A stretch of DNA of 64,000 bases, taken from NCBI GenBank assembly GCA_934047225.1, contig OW204001.1:14616201-14680200 (forward strand), given 5' to 3'. This document shows positions 22,402 to 34,220 of this stretch, one piece after another; positions within the stretch are counted from its first letter, which is position 1, and every line of letters begins with the position of its first letter. The position numbers and the translations under genes are program-made. This DNA is from Ypsolopha sequella. Taxonomy: Eukaryota; Arthropoda; Insecta; Lepidoptera; Ypsolophidae. The notes under the pieces were generated by a model. It worked only from the letters and a program-made list of their open reading frames with translations, was not told the DNA's origin and did not search any database.

Positions 22402-23717
22402 TGGGTGAAATGCAGAATAGATGTACCGTAACGAGATCGTTATTAAACTGAGATTGTAACGAAACTGATAAATTGTTACGAAACTGATAATGAAAGGGTG
22501 AGATCACACAAGCATTAAAATAAATGAAATATTATGACATAAATCAACTTTATTAATTAACTTACACCTATAGGCATTTATGTACCAATTACACAGACCT
22601 TGTTAAAAATCAATCTTATCTTCAAAGAAACATTAACAAATTTACTTTATTTTTTAACTTATTTTTTAAATATATTTTTTCATTTGTTTTTTTACTTATT
22701 TTGGTGATGAAATAGCAAACTTATATAAATTAAAATTAGGCAAATTAGGTCTCGTCTCGACTTTTACAATATTTTTAGCTGAAATACACCAGATCTGTAT
22801 CATGGTATAGCATAAAATATATTTTTTAATTTATAGTATTGATTAAATATTATATCAAAAACTCATGTTGTGGACGAAACCTTAGTGCAACGAAACTGAG
22901 AGCTCAGTTTCGTTACGTAACGAAACGTTACAAAACGTTACGAAACTGAAAAAATAAACTGAGAAATCCTAACTTCAAAAATATTTCCTACCAAAATCGC
23001 TATTGATTTGACAATAACTTGTATCCCAGCGGTAATTATATCTCTTACGCTAGATAAATCAACAAATAACTTACGAATAATACTCACCGGAAATAGGAAA
23101 ATCGCGTTAGTAACCCTGATATTGATATCTAACAAAATGCGTGTCTGATACCACCCACGAACTGCGAAGCAAAATACGGCCATCTTACTGTCAATATTTT
23201 GACATAACTTGAGAAAGTGTTGCCATTTTATAAAAATGCAATCTAATGGTAGAATTGTTGTTGAGTTGTGCCCAAAATGGCGTTACTATCCCTGAGTTAC
23301 GAAATTAACAAAAATGAAGACAAACATTAAATATGCTAATCTTATAAACTGGATCGTTTCCTTTTAATTGCAGCCTATTTCAACTTATTAATTAAGATAA
23401 TAAGTGGCGATTTTAACCAAAATAAGGTTAAATTAAACTTAGAAAAATTTGTAAATTGATACACAAAATTGACAAATAGTGGAGAGACATTTCAAATTTG
23501 TATGAAAGTTGTTTAGTATTAAATTAAAAATATATATATAATTCGTGCCTGATTGCATGCATCAAAGAAATAAAAAAAGGTGCTTTTGGACAATAAATAC
23601 ACTACTCAGTATTATAGAAATAATTTTAATGAAGGAAAGAGAAAAGACGGTATCTTGTTCCAAACTTACGGGACAACTTAAATTGTATCTATGTACATCT
23701 ATTTTGCATTTCACCCA
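22402..23717. mobile_element. Possible 1.3-kb DNA transposon with 25-bp inverted ends
   Basis: TGGGTGAAATGCAGAATAGATGTAC-like ends at 22402-22426 and 23693-23717 are inverted copies with one mismatch in 25 bp. Inside the left half the motif GTTACGAAACTGA and variants occur repeatedly (22445-22490 and 22880-22955), including a 12-bp-arm palindrome around AGCTC at 22886. The interior has no long ORF; an 81-codon minus-strand frame (22938-23183) is unrecognised. I found no clear target duplication. It may be a deleted derivative of a larger element, or two ends brought together. Confidence 0.55.
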
Positions 23718-25370
23718 GATAAGTTATATTATTGTCTTTAACTACACGCGTCTTAAATACTTTGGTGATACTGATAAATCAAACCCACAATGTTTTGACC
23801 GCATGCAGTGACTACCCGAGTTAAAAAAGTGTATAGATAACCAATAAAATATTGAAATCGTGATTCAAAGCTATAAGTGAATCCAGAGACAATCTCCAAC
23901 AATTATAACGTAAATACAGACGAATTTATAAAAACTTGAAAATTTCTTGTTAAAAAATTATGAAAATAAATAACCAAATAATACAATAAACAGTTAGTGA
24001 GGTAGATTACCCCTTTTGGTCCCCGCTGGCTCCCAGACTAGCGATTCGGTCAGTTACCGCGGGCTAAAGATAGAGAAATTAGCGGCGCGGCGGCGCAGAG
24101 AGCGCGAGTGAATGCACTCCATCGTACCGCCATCTGTGCTGCACCACGGAACTAACTACAAACTGTGGTTGCTGCTCCTTGCTGGTTATCAACCTCCAAC
24201 AAACTACAATTCGCTTAGATTAAATTATGTTAACGTGTGTTAATTCGAAAACCTTTTCGAGATTTAGGCTTAAAAAGCCGTATTTTAAAACTTGTGGTCT
24301 AAAAAACCTCATGATGATTAATATTTTTACAAAAACCTGCAACTTCCATTTGCCTTTGTGTGACGTCACTTGATAAATGGCTGTTTAGAAATGTGTCCTT
24401 TGCTATCAAGATGCATTTATAATAATTTGCTTCCGACTGATTTGATAGCCGGATGACAGATGACTAGACAGACAGAGACACACCACTTTTTTTACAAGCA
24501 ATCACACATCACAATCAGTATAATGTCTAAAATTCTCATCATAACAGACAATTCTTTAAAAATTCATAATAAATAATGGATAATTTAAATACCAAAATAA
24601 TGTCCTAAAATCAATTTAAAACAATTAAATTGGGGCTAAAAATTTGGTGATCATTTACTAATTTTAATGGTGGTCATTTATTAATTTTGGTGTTCAGTTA
24701 AACACAAGCCAACATGAACAACTACAAACAATGAGGGTTCTTTATTGAAAAAATACTACATTTGTTTTGTTTTTCTTTTTTTAAGTCAACGTACTTATAA
24801 AGCAAACTCCTTTTGTCATGACAAAAAAAAAGTTAATTTTAATGATATTTGTATATTTTTCCAAGAACAGGATAACATTGAATGACAATGAATGACAGAG
24901 TGAAAAATATCGACATACGGTCTCTTTGCGGCCTAAAAAAAAGATGTAGTGACTAGAATAGAAACAGGAAAAAGGAAAGGAAGAAGAAAGAGGCGAAAGA
25001 GATGTGTCTGGATCGTAGCAGATGGAATCTATATTCTCTGCCTATCCCGCTGGGAAAAAGGCGTGAGTTTATGTATGTATGGTAACAGGATAAGTGATTG
25101 CAATTCCTACAATTATTGCACCTTATTCCATTTTACATACCACGGGCTAAAATGTGCCCATGCATACCATACCATGCGAACTGCAAGATCGATTACTGCT
25201 AATTATTACCCTGTGGTCTGAAGCTACAATGAAATATTGTGCTACACTCCCTTCAACCGTTGTGGTCATCACTCATACTACCTACATTTTTTCCATAGAT
25301 CCATGAGCTTACCCACAGTAGGTAGGTAGGCACCTGCTTAGGTATAGGTAACTGGTTACCATTGAAAACA
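23718..25370. other. Spacer with a GC-rich patch at 24010-24180
   Basis: Most is AT-rich. At about 24010-24180 there is a locally GC-rich stretch (TTAGCGGCGCGGCGGCGCAG) of the sort found at insect promoters or first exons, but no frame or splice pair supports a gene. The 90-codon frame at 24949-25221 has a lysine/arginine-rich start from a purine run and is probably chance. Confidence 0.35.
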
Positions 25371-25379
25371 GCGAAAACT

Positions 25380-25486
25380 ATCAGTTTAATTATTAAATTT
25401 TAATATGGTATTAAATGGTATTAAATTTTGGTATTAAATTATATGGTATTAAATTTTAGTATGGTATTAAACTTTAATATGGTAAG
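25380..25486. repeat. Degenerate tandem repeat of TATGGTATTAAATTT
   Basis: Five or six imperfect copies of a unit like TATGGTATTAAATTTTA follow each other, with lengths from about 12 to 24 bases. It is AT-rich simple-sequence DNA immediately before a LINE tail. Confidence 0.7.
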
Positions 25487-25740
25487 CAAGATACAAGATA
25501 CAAGATACGTTTATTCATGAAAGTAGGTATATACATTGGTGTTACAAATTATTTTTAGTTCGCTACAATCTGCCCAAAAGCGTATGAATATAGTACACAT
25601 AAAAAAAATAGATAATTCATTTAAAATATGTACAAGTGTTAGTGTTAGAATTATATAACATTAAATTAAATAGAAATTGTCACAAAATCTAATAATAAAC
25701 TTAAAATTGAAATTAATAATAATTAACGTTAATGATTTTT
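25487..25740 (-). repeat. LINE 3' end, antisense, with CAAGATA tail
   Basis: CAAGATACAAGATACAAGAT then ACGTTTATTCATGAAAG is, by my recall, a common lepidopteran non-LTR 3' end seen antisense, with the 7-base unit as its tail. The rest is AT-rich UTR-like sequence. Confidence 0.55.
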
Positions 25741-25744
25741 TTAA

Positions 25745-25850
25745 ACCGGCCAAGTGCGAGTCGGGCCTCGCTCTTTTATTCGCGTAAAGCTCATTTTTTA
25801 AACTCACACTCGTGTTTTAATAACTCCTGTTATGCACCAGTTTCACAGGC
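25745..25850 (+). repeat. GGCCAAGTGCGAGTCGGGCC repeat fragment
   Basis: AAACCGGCCAAGTGCGAGTC is the start of the repeat described at 4845 and 32041. The continuation CTCACACTCGTG has diverged. Only the first 100 bases can be assigned. Confidence 0.65.
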
Positions 25851-25895
25851 TACTCGAGTCATAATATCATAAAAGCTAGACTTGGTCAGGTTGAC

Positions 25896-26001
25896 ATTGT
25901 AAAATCCAATAGTTTATAATTTTACTCGTTTAGTTTAGTTTATGAACAACCGTGAAATTATAATCTCACTAGTGAAATTATAAACTATTGGATTTTACAA
26001 T
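25896..26001. repeat. Hairpin, 27-bp perfect arms
   Basis: ATTGTAAAATCCAATAGTTT...AATTT at 25896-25922 is exactly mirrored at 25975-26001, with a 52-base loop that holds a second small repeat (GTGAAATTATAATCTCACTAGTGAAATTATAA). Likely a small snap-back MITE. Confidence 0.75.
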
Positions 26002-26134
26002 CTTACGGTGAGATACATTTACAATTTGGCCTTTGGGGTAAGATAAGAAGTACCATGCATTGTTAAGGTTTCGGGACGTTTGTGGCCCTTTTAATTTCAT
26101 AAATAATTGACTCGCTATTGCATATAATTGACAT

Positions 26135-26500
26135 ATTAATTTACTAGCTTTTGCCGGCGGCTTCGCCCGCGCTGATTTCGTTTGCATTTTCCCGGGATAA
26201 AAGGTAGACCATGTCACTCTCCGGCCCATAAACTATATTCAAAAAATCACATCGATCCGTTGCACTGTTGCTGCGTGAAAGAAGGACAATTTCAATTCAA
26301 TTTCAATTTATTTATTGCGATAAACTACAGTTTCATTGGTGTTTCTATAAATAGACAGTACAAGTGTAATTTTACCGATAGCGGTATAGCAATAAAAGTT
26401 ATTATTATTATAAACTTAATTAAAATTTACATAATTTCCATCCTACTTTAACAAACCAACAAACTAACAAACACACTTTCGCATTTATAATAGGGGTACG
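26135..26500 (+). repeat. GCGGCTTCGCCCGCG repeat, split by a LINE tail
   Basis: The block CTAGCTTTTGCCGGCGGCTT at 26142-26161 leads into CCCGGGATAAAAGGTAGACC, GTCACTCTCCGG and CACATCGATCCGTTGCACTG, the order of an abundant lepidopteran repeat. Its 3' end (AACAAACACACTTTCGCATT) reappears only at about 26450-26490. Between them lies AT-rich DNA starting with an (AATTTC)n-like run at about 26289-26312 (TTTCAATTCAATTTCAATTT), apparently an antisense LINE 3' tail that inserted into it. Confidence 0.6.
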
Positions 26501-27147
26501 GATTATTCAGTTTAACTGTAAATATAAATATTTACAATCTTAAAGCGAATTTAATTCCAAATATGAAACAGAACTTTTCTTCAATATTGTCTCAGTCACT
26601 CATCCCTACGCCCAGCGATAAAGGAACTCGTCGCACTTTGTCTTCCCGTTAGCCTCCGGATAACGGATCCCTAATAGACTTTCCTACACACCATTCTATA
26701 GAACGTCTACCTAAATGATGTAATAAGCTAGCTTAGATCAAAAGAGTTCCTAGAAGCACTGGCAAACGTCGTAAAGTAGATTTACACGCGTATAATAAAC
26801 AATCTAAACATGTTGCAGGCTCACTGATGTCCCAACTATTTACTCAACGCTGCTAAAAACCATTTTCCCAATCTCTTTCAGGAAGACCAATGATTGATCA
26901 AAGGAGATGCAGGAAAAAAATGTCACCATCAATTGTTTTTACCTTTTGGTAATTCTCAAGTATCTCTCGTTTGCTTGCGTGTTTGTTCGCGCTGCCCATT
27001 TCTTTTTTAAATGCTCTTGTCACATGAAAACAAAACACAATTGCTATTAAAACCATGTTTACTATGTCTACCTACAGTCTTTTACTTGCAGCACTGCCAG
27101 CTTCAGCCATTTTTTTTCTTTGTTGTATGAAATAATTTTATTCCGGA
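26501..27147. other. Spacer, nothing recognised
   Basis: No frame, hairpin or repeat that I can support. Confidence 0.45.
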
Positions 27148-27494
27148 TTTCGCAGCCGGATTGTGAAAAACCCGCCTTTTTCTAACTAATCGAAACAGAA
27201 CACTTAGATTCAAAATTCACTCAATAGTTATTCAACAAAACATTATTACCTACGTATTGTGTATGGTGCCATCGAAAAAGTTCCATTAGTTTTTGTAAAA
27301 AATAATGTCAAAAATTTTGAACATGAAAAAAATATAATTTCTAATTTACAGAAACCAATGGAAACTTCGCGATGGCAGCATACACAATACAATTCAATAC
27401 ATAGTTAATAAGGTTTTATCGAATAACTATTGAGTGAAGTGTTCTGTTTCGATTAATTAGAAAAAGGTGGGTTTTGCACAATCCGGCTGCGAAA
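27148..27494. mobile_element. Snap-back MITE, arms over 100 bp
   Basis: The left arm starts TTTCGCAGCCGGATTGTG and the right arm ends CACAATCCGGCTGCGAAA. The arms continue inward through TCGAAACAGAACACTT, CACTCAATAGTTATTC and the GTGTATG(G/C)(T/A)GCCATCG block, with indels. The 347-bp element is almost entirely two arms and a T-rich loop. No target duplication was resolved. It contains no gene. Confidence 0.85.
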
Positions 27495-27874
27495 GCGGTC
27501 TTAACCTTTTCAAAAAATACCCTTACAGTCATTTTAATCAAGCATACAGTCAGATGGACGTTGCATTTTACGTATATAGAGGAATTTACTAGCACATCGT
27601 GACTTGACAATAAGTGACTTACCGGTAAAATGTAAAATTATTCAATGAAATGAAAGAAAACGTGACGGAAACGCATGCGCAGGTTCCGGTATACTTGTAG
27701 AAAGTATTCGTCGATCCTCTTTATAACTGAATATCGGGATTATAACTGAATATCGGGAGGATAACGTAGCTTTGGCAAGGATAAGCTGGAGTTTTAGAGT
27801 TCCATCAGTAAAGCGAAACTCTCGAAACTCTCGATTCAGTGACTAACGTTCGTCCGCGGCCTATAGAAAGAATT
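27495..27874. other. Spacer
   Basis: A direct repeat of TATAACTGAATATCGGGA occurs twice near 27720-27760. Nothing else stands out. Confidence 0.45.
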
Positions 27875-28105
27875 GAATATTTATTTATTTATTTTTATTC
27901 AGGAAACACAGTCACAAACATAACGGATAAAAATATACAAGACACACAAATAGACCTACAGTTCCTTAAAAGATAGTTTACAAAAATAATGTGGGAAACA
28001 ACGGGGGTGGTTTTGATAACATTAAATAAACACTGATAACATAAAGGTACGATACACATTAAATACACACTGATAACATAGAGATACATTATTAAACCTT
28101 ATTAG
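27875..28105 (-). repeat. LINE 3' end, antisense, with TTTA tail
   Basis: (TTTA)n at 27879-27897, then ATTCAGGAAACACAGTCACA and (A/T)-rich DNA. Inside it ACACTGATAACATA is duplicated. This looks like a 5'-truncated antisense non-LTR retrotransposon tail of moderate divergence. Confidence 0.5.
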
Positions 28106-29280
28106 GCTAGTCCAATTCGCGATGTTCACCAGGAAAATTTAAAGTATAGACCGTTTAGGGATCTTACTTTAAACCAGGTTTATAAAGTCAATCATTTTTT
28201 AATACATTTTTAAAGATACAAAATAAGTAAACGTCACTTGTTTTCTTGAGACATACAAACCAAGATATCCTTCAAATTGGTATGAAAAAGAAATTCATTT
28301 GACATTGATGTTCATATTTATGTCAAAGTAAAGAGGTAATATGTGTTATCTATGTGTCAAAGAGAAGGAATAGACATGAGACATTACATACGAGTATGTG
28401 ACAAATTCCTGTGTTCAGGAATTCTAAATTCTAAAAATATCTTTAATCTTATTTTATTTTACTTCAAAAACAATGAAATATGGCAAAAAAAATCATCTCG
28501 GTTTTCCAATGAGCATGCCTTGGCATAAACTTCCTAAACCCAATTTGGTCGTTTTTTAACTTTAATGTGCAATGTTTCTCTGCTTATTGGAATAAATAGA
28601 TCAATTTTTAGGTATGTAATTTCAATTATACATATTTTCGTGCTTTTAAACCGATTTTATAATTATTTTGGTATTTACAGGAAGTGACGTAATCATATTA
28701 GGTTGAATGGTCGAATTTAAAGATGCGTTCAAGAAATGTATTTTTTCGTATTGAAATGTGTGATGATGGCTTCACTGAAGGTCGAATGAAGGACATCACT
28801 TTTTTTCATTTAATACAGGATATGCATGCTTCTTTTAATATCTTTATAAATATATTTTATTATTACCTTTAAACGCCATTTTATTTATTTTAATATCTAT
28901 ATATCAGAAACGATTAAGGTAAGCAATTCCTCGAAATGTTTTTCGAATCGTAAATATTGACGAAAAAAAAGAGGCCAATTGTGCTAGCTAATATTTAGCA
29001 TGTAGGTGCAGAATTACATTGGGAATTGAAGCTTGGTCCAAGCATTGGGACCTCAGAATAAGAATTGGGACCACGTTCCACGTCATTAAGCTACGAATAT
29101 GACGACACAATAAAAAATAGTAAACAATACTACGTGTTATTTAAGTTTTATGTATGACTGTTTGTTCCTTAATAAAATAAAATAAAATAAAATAAAAATG
29201 TGAGATGTCAAAGGACCATCAACCGAGACGTTACAAAAAATAAGTTTATCTATTTGAAAAATAAAATATGTAGTAGATAG
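28106..29280. other. Spacer with AATAA run
   Basis: No gene signals. A run of AAAAT units (AATAAAATAAAATAAAATAA) near 29170-29197 could be a plus-strand LINE tail. Confidence 0.4.
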
Positions 29281-29349
29281 TCCTTATTTTCTCTTTCTGC
29301 GACTTACAAATAAAGCGACTACCATAAAAATGGTAAGAGAAAATAAGGA
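29281..29349. repeat. Short hairpin, 15-bp perfect arms
   Basis: TCCTTATTTTCTCTT (29281-29295) and AAGAGAAAATAAGGA (29335-29349) are exact inverse copies with a 39-base loop. It is too short to class. Confidence 0.55.
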
Positions 29350-31376
29350 AGATATTATTACACAATTATTATTATGGCATCCTTAGTGAGAGGGTTTCGA
29401 CAAACGGTCAACGCTCATGTGTCGGATAATCTTGGAATCAATCCACTTTCACGACAGCGGCTTGTCGACTGGAAAGCCCAGTAAAGCCGAGGAAAGTCAT
29501 ATGATTGTTAGTTCCAACAGTAATTGAGCCTATACACAGCTGGACAACTATGTAAGTTTCAAAGATGGCCGCTAGTCAACTTTCGAAACACAAGTGCGCT
29601 GAAAGTTTTATACATCATCCCATTTTGGCCCATAAAGTAATTTTCAGCGTTTTTAAATAAAAAAGGTAAAGAAAGGTGGATAAAATCAATCTGTAATCAA
29701 ATTAGTACGTGAAAATGAAAAGGAAGTTCACAGGCTGTATAGTAATTTAATGCCAAACAAGCAAACATAACAGTATTATCTTTTTCCTTCATAAGAAAAT
29801 TGATGGCTATCACAGCTAATTCTGATTACAAAGAAAATTGTATGCGTGCGCGCAAACAATGCGAGTCTGTTCATCCACCCTCGTTTCCCATGACTTATCT
29901 CGCCACGACTAGACAAGACTCTTAAAGCCTTGGAACAGAAGTAAATATCGTGTGACAGAGTGCTCTACTGACACAAGTTGGTGTGTACAGAAGCTGCTCT
30001 GTGATACAGCCACATGTTAGTGCTTCCTTATCGGACACAACGCTTCCGAGAAACGTGAGAGTTAATTTACAGTCGTCCAAAAGTGTTGGAAAAATATTAT
30101 GGCTTTTCTAGGATAGCTACTCTGAAAAACAATTATCCGTTTTTTTTTCTTTTACAGATTAAAGAAGAATGGAATCATGTTTAGATCTCAACTCACCCTT
30201 TTTACCTCCAAATTCGGCAATAAATATCCTTGAAGCTATCAGGTTTACGTTAAGGCTGGTTAGTACTAGAGTAACCAATTATTTAACTACTCGTAGTCTT
30301 CTTTTATCGCTTTTGACTTATTACCATCTACGAGACCCAGCTACAATTTTTAGTACCATCTTGCAATCGCTTACGTTCGGCTAGTGGGTAATCTGGGTAA
30401 GTAGATATGTTAAGTCGACTTAGGTCAACTTCCTGCTCTACCCGTGTAAACTAGGCATTACTTGAGTTACTAAAATAAAGGAGATTTACAGACAAATTTG
30501 GAAATCACAAAAAAAAACGTTGCTTTTTAGATTTTCACGTAACCTGTTTGTAAAACAAGCATTATCGAGTAAATACCGCAGTCCTCTTTTCGACCGTATT
30601 GAAATGGAAATGATAAAGAAGTCAGCAATAATTTGTTGTCCTCAATTACATTTTGTAATTTTTTATAACACTGGTTATGCATAAAATACGACTACGTAAT
30701 AATTCATGTAAACATAATTTCGCGACAGGTGAAACGACTTGACGCAACAGCAATAATTTATGTTCCGATGCATATCTTTCGTTGCGCTTTGAGAGTATTG
30801 ATTAAGAGTTACTAAATTATCCCCTTACTATTCATTTTGCAATTAAAATAGAGTTTGAAATTAAACCGTAAAGCATTCAACTATCATTTTAGTTAATTAT
30901 TTTTGTTTTTAAGCAAATTTGTTTTTGTTTTCATTTGAACTACATACTCGTATACATAAAGGCAATAAGATATTGCAAATCTCTGTATTGCAAATGTTGT
31001 AGAAGGAAAATAATTAAATTTGTTTGAGGTGATTATCATAATAAGCGATACACAGAAACACATATCACATGTGTATCGTTATGTCACAGATATTTAAATG
31101 TTCCTGATAATATTTTGTGATGTTTTAATGACATGATAATTGTACTACTAATATAATGTATAATTAATTTCATCATTTTGTTATTGTTAGTGTTTATGTG
31201 CTCGTAACCTGTCAATTTAATTGAGTGCATGAAAAAGGGACAAACTGAAAATCAGTATTGTGTGATGTTCTACAACTACTCACGACAAATGCTGAGTCTG
31301 CTCCTTTTACTCAATTAATTAAAAACTTACAAAACATAATTAACAAGTTAAAACTATCCTATAAATACTCGTATCC
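29350..31376. other. Spacer, nothing recognised
   Basis: Frames such as 30169-30384 (71 codons) have no domain. A small palindrome (CGATACACAG...ACATGTGTATCG) lies near 31048-31080. Confidence 0.4.
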
Positions 31377-31770
31377 TATCCATTCATCCATCCATCCATC
31401 AGCCTAGTTCGTCCACTGCTGGACATAAGCCTTTCTAGGACTTTGCCACTCCCGGCGGTCATCCTGGAAGAATTGCCCATACTCACACACGCTGGGCAGG
31501 CGCGTTAGTGTGCGCGGTGCTGGAACCCTCGCACCAGTGACGCCGCTGCCTGTCACCAGTCTGCTCCATATAAGGCCCGGCTATTAGGGATTGATATACC
31601 GCCATCCATCGGTCCCAGGCACGGTGGGCCTTCTGGCATTACTATATAATCTGTGCTTCTGGTTTTTTGCCTGTGAGCTGTCCTCCGAATTACTTCGAGG
31701 GGGTCTCCAAGTAATATGGTGGGACCTCAACAGTCGAGCCCGGCATCAGCTCTACCGCCTGCTGCCTCCT
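31377..31770 (-). repeat. LINE 3' end, antisense, copy 2
   Basis: (CATC)n at 31382-31400 is followed by AGCCTAGTTCGTCCACTGCT and a region collinear with 4433-4790. It is slightly longer because it retains two segments missing from copy 1. It is 5'-truncated. The tetranucleotide tail is the expected target-primed end. Confidence 0.8.
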
Positions 31771-32040
31771 ATCCATTAATCAAAATTAAAATATCTGCTA
31801 AAGAAAATTGTGGCCGAGGTCCCAGAATTAAAGATTTCACTATGCATGTATTTTTTATCACTTTTTTTAAAAATTTTGTAATGAAGTGATTTCTTTTTAT
31901 ATGTTGAATAATTTAAAATATATGTGTGTACAAATTATTTTATAAATAAATACATTTTCAATTTAGTTGGATTAACAGGAAACATAAAGTGAAGAATAGT
32001 AATTTTATAACAGGATAAGCGATTTTCTAGCTTGCAATAG

Positions 32041-32600
32041 TTTTTAGGGTTCCGTAGTATGTACCTAAAAGGTACAAAAGGAACCTTATGGTGAGACTCC
32101 GTTGTCCGTCCGTGCGTGTGTCACAGCCTCATAACTTTAGCACCGTTAAAGATAAATACACGAAATTTGTCACAAAAATAGCATTAATTTGCCCACATAT
32201 TAGGGTGTAAAAAAAATATGAAAAATTTGAAATTGTTCAAAATATTTCCAAAACAAAAGTGATAAAAATAAAAGATATTAGCCTAAAAATACAATATGGG
32301 TATCAAATCGTAGGTATTAAAAGATGATTGTAAAATATATACTTTTAATATATTTACTGACACTGGTTTCGAGAAATCTTTAAAAAACCCCAAAAATATG
32401 TATCTCTCCCCCCCTTATTTCCAAAACTGATGGACCAAAAAATATGAAAAAAATCATGGTAATATGTGTTTACGTAAAGATTACAGGAAAAATAAAGTGA
32501 ACGAGAAATTCACGAAAAAAAAAAAAACAAAATTAAATTTATCATCCACAATACGGAACCTAGTACGCTAGTCTGACTCGCACTTGGCCGGTTTTTTTTT
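32041..32600 (-). repeat. Lepidopteran GTGCGAGTC(A/G)GACT repeat, fuller copy
   Basis: Reading the minus strand it runs from ACCGGCCAAGTGCGAGTC near 32570-32590 to GTACATACTACGGAACCCTA at 32041-32065, about 560 bp. Inner blocks include a degenerate GGACGGACAACGGAGTCTCA near 32090 and the AT-rich ATTTTTTTCATA stretch. Both conserved ends are present, so this is close to full length. It lacks coding capacity. Whether it is a SINE or LINE derivative I cannot say. Confidence 0.8.
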
Positions 32601-33898
32601 TGTTTTATCACTCAATGCGTAATCTTTTACAAATTATGGATTAGGTTTATCTTAGGGCAGTAACAGCAAATTTGTTTCCATGAGTTCTACGTTACACTTT
32701 ATTGCGACATTTTCAGAATATTGCATCTTTAGGCATCTGTTTGTTTGTCTGTCTATTAGCTTTGATGTCATTGACCTGGTGATTAGCACATTCGTTATAT
32801 CACAAATATTACATTCTTTCCTTTAGTGAACTTTTAATATAAGAAAAAGTACTTTATTTAATTTGTTTACATTTAATAACTAATTATTTTTACTTTAATA
32901 ATTTCATCAAACATAAAAATGGCCATGAGCACCAATAAAACATCCTATCCCCAAAGCGCAGTTACATAACTCAAGTTAACAAAAACAGCAAAGGAACAAA
33001 TAAACGTTATTGCACTTCTATAACCGCATAACAGAACTTCCATCCATTACTATTGCAGCGATGCACCTGCAAAGATGCGCCTTTGCCTTTCACCGTTCGG
33101 CGCGGGCGCATTGAAAGTGCACGCTGATGCAACACGACCTACGACCTATATGTTCCACGCAGCAAGATATCTCACGTAGTACATACCACAATTTTGACGT
33201 AACATTCGTATTAGATACTCGCGAACCCCAGTTAATAAACCCTGCCTTCATAAACTCCGCTCCCTATTATATTTCGCGTTATGATGCGATAGTGGAAAGA
33301 TAACTCAGAGCCTCGGGATAAATCGACGCTAAAATACGCGGAGAATCGAGCTCGGTATTAATGGCTAACCGGCCCCCGTCGGTTAATGGTGTTCGGTTAA
33401 CCACTTGTCACGCGGTTACCATTTCGCCGGACAAATCGCAGGACCACCTACCGTGAAGACTCGTAAAGAAGCGGATTCATAAGTTGCAAGAGGAGATATT
33501 TGCCTTGTACCGTGATAAAGTAGCCATAACTCAGGGTGGGTAACAAAAGTTCGACAATACTTGTAAAGGCTGAGTTGTCTAGCTGGTCCGTGTTGGATTG
33601 TTGCTGGCAGCTGCGTAAATGTATGTATTTTATGCATGGAAATGGAAATTGTTTTGATACGATTTCCTTTTCGACGAAAAACACGAAAATTGTTCAGGTT
33701 AACGACAGTTATAAAAATATTAATTTTAGATTGTTCCAAAGCATTTTTTAACACTTTGGGTGAGAAAAATGTCATGCCGTGTGTGACAAAATCTCCTACA
33801 GAATATATATGTGCGTGTACTCACAGTATGTATGGAAACTCTTTAATTATCCTTATCATATTCATACTGTTCAGAAAACAATTTTAACAATTTTTGTG
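32601..33898. other. Spacer with overlapping chance frames
   Basis: At 33416-33887 several frames on both strands overlap the same AT/GC-mixed stretch, the mark of chance openness rather than of genes. Local GC-rich stretches lie near 33060-33130 and 33300-33440. No splice pair or domain. Confidence 0.4.
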
Positions 33899-34220
33899 TT
33901 TGTATGCTTCGACCAAAATAAAATAAATGGACGGGCCACAGCGTACAGATTTTTGAAGTTTGTAAAGTGAGCGCCGGCTCTCACTTCATCTCTGTCGGTC
34001 TCTGTAAGAAGAGTGACAAGTACGCTTATTATTAAATGTCATACAAATAACTGACGAAAAAATGCCTTCTTGTGCATTTCCAAAGTGCAAAAAGCAAAAT
34101 AAAGATTTACAATTAGGTATTGAAGTATAGTATATATCCAATTGCTTAGACTCGTTCTGAGTGAGCAAATTGTAAAGACAAGGCCCGTCCATTCATTTTA
34201 TTTTGGTCGAAGTTTGTATG
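33899..34220 (+). mobile_element. P-element-like deletion derivative (THAP remnant)
   Basis: A 306-bp element (33907-34212) is flanked by perfect 8-bp copies of TTTGTATG (33899-33906 and 34213-34220). Its terminal inverted repeats are 31 bp long with a single mismatch (outer CTTCGACCAAAATAAAAT, inner ATGGACGGGCC). Thirty-one-bp ends with 8-bp duplications are the signature of the P-element superfamily, whose transposases start with a THAP zinc finger. Inside, at 34062, an ATG opens exactly such a start (MPSC-x4-C). The transposase body is missing, as in internally deleted P copies. hAT elements also make 8-bp duplications, but usually have shorter ends and a BED finger. Confidence 0.85.
34062..34130 (+). 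pseudogene. Truncated THAP-domain start of a transposase
   Basis: The 22-codon frame begins MPSCAFPKCKKQNKD and then runs into a stop. MP-x2-C-x4-C is the N-terminus of the C2CH THAP zinc finger used for DNA binding by P-element transposases. The second Cys-His pair and the AVPTIF tail of the domain are absent, because the element is internally deleted just after this point. It was too short for any ORF list. It is inactive, but it identifies the family of the parent transposon. Confidence 0.75.

Noticed and set aside
33416..33887. Five overlapping frames on both strands
   Set aside because: Mutually overlapping frames without domains indicate composition effects; no splice pair supports any of them.
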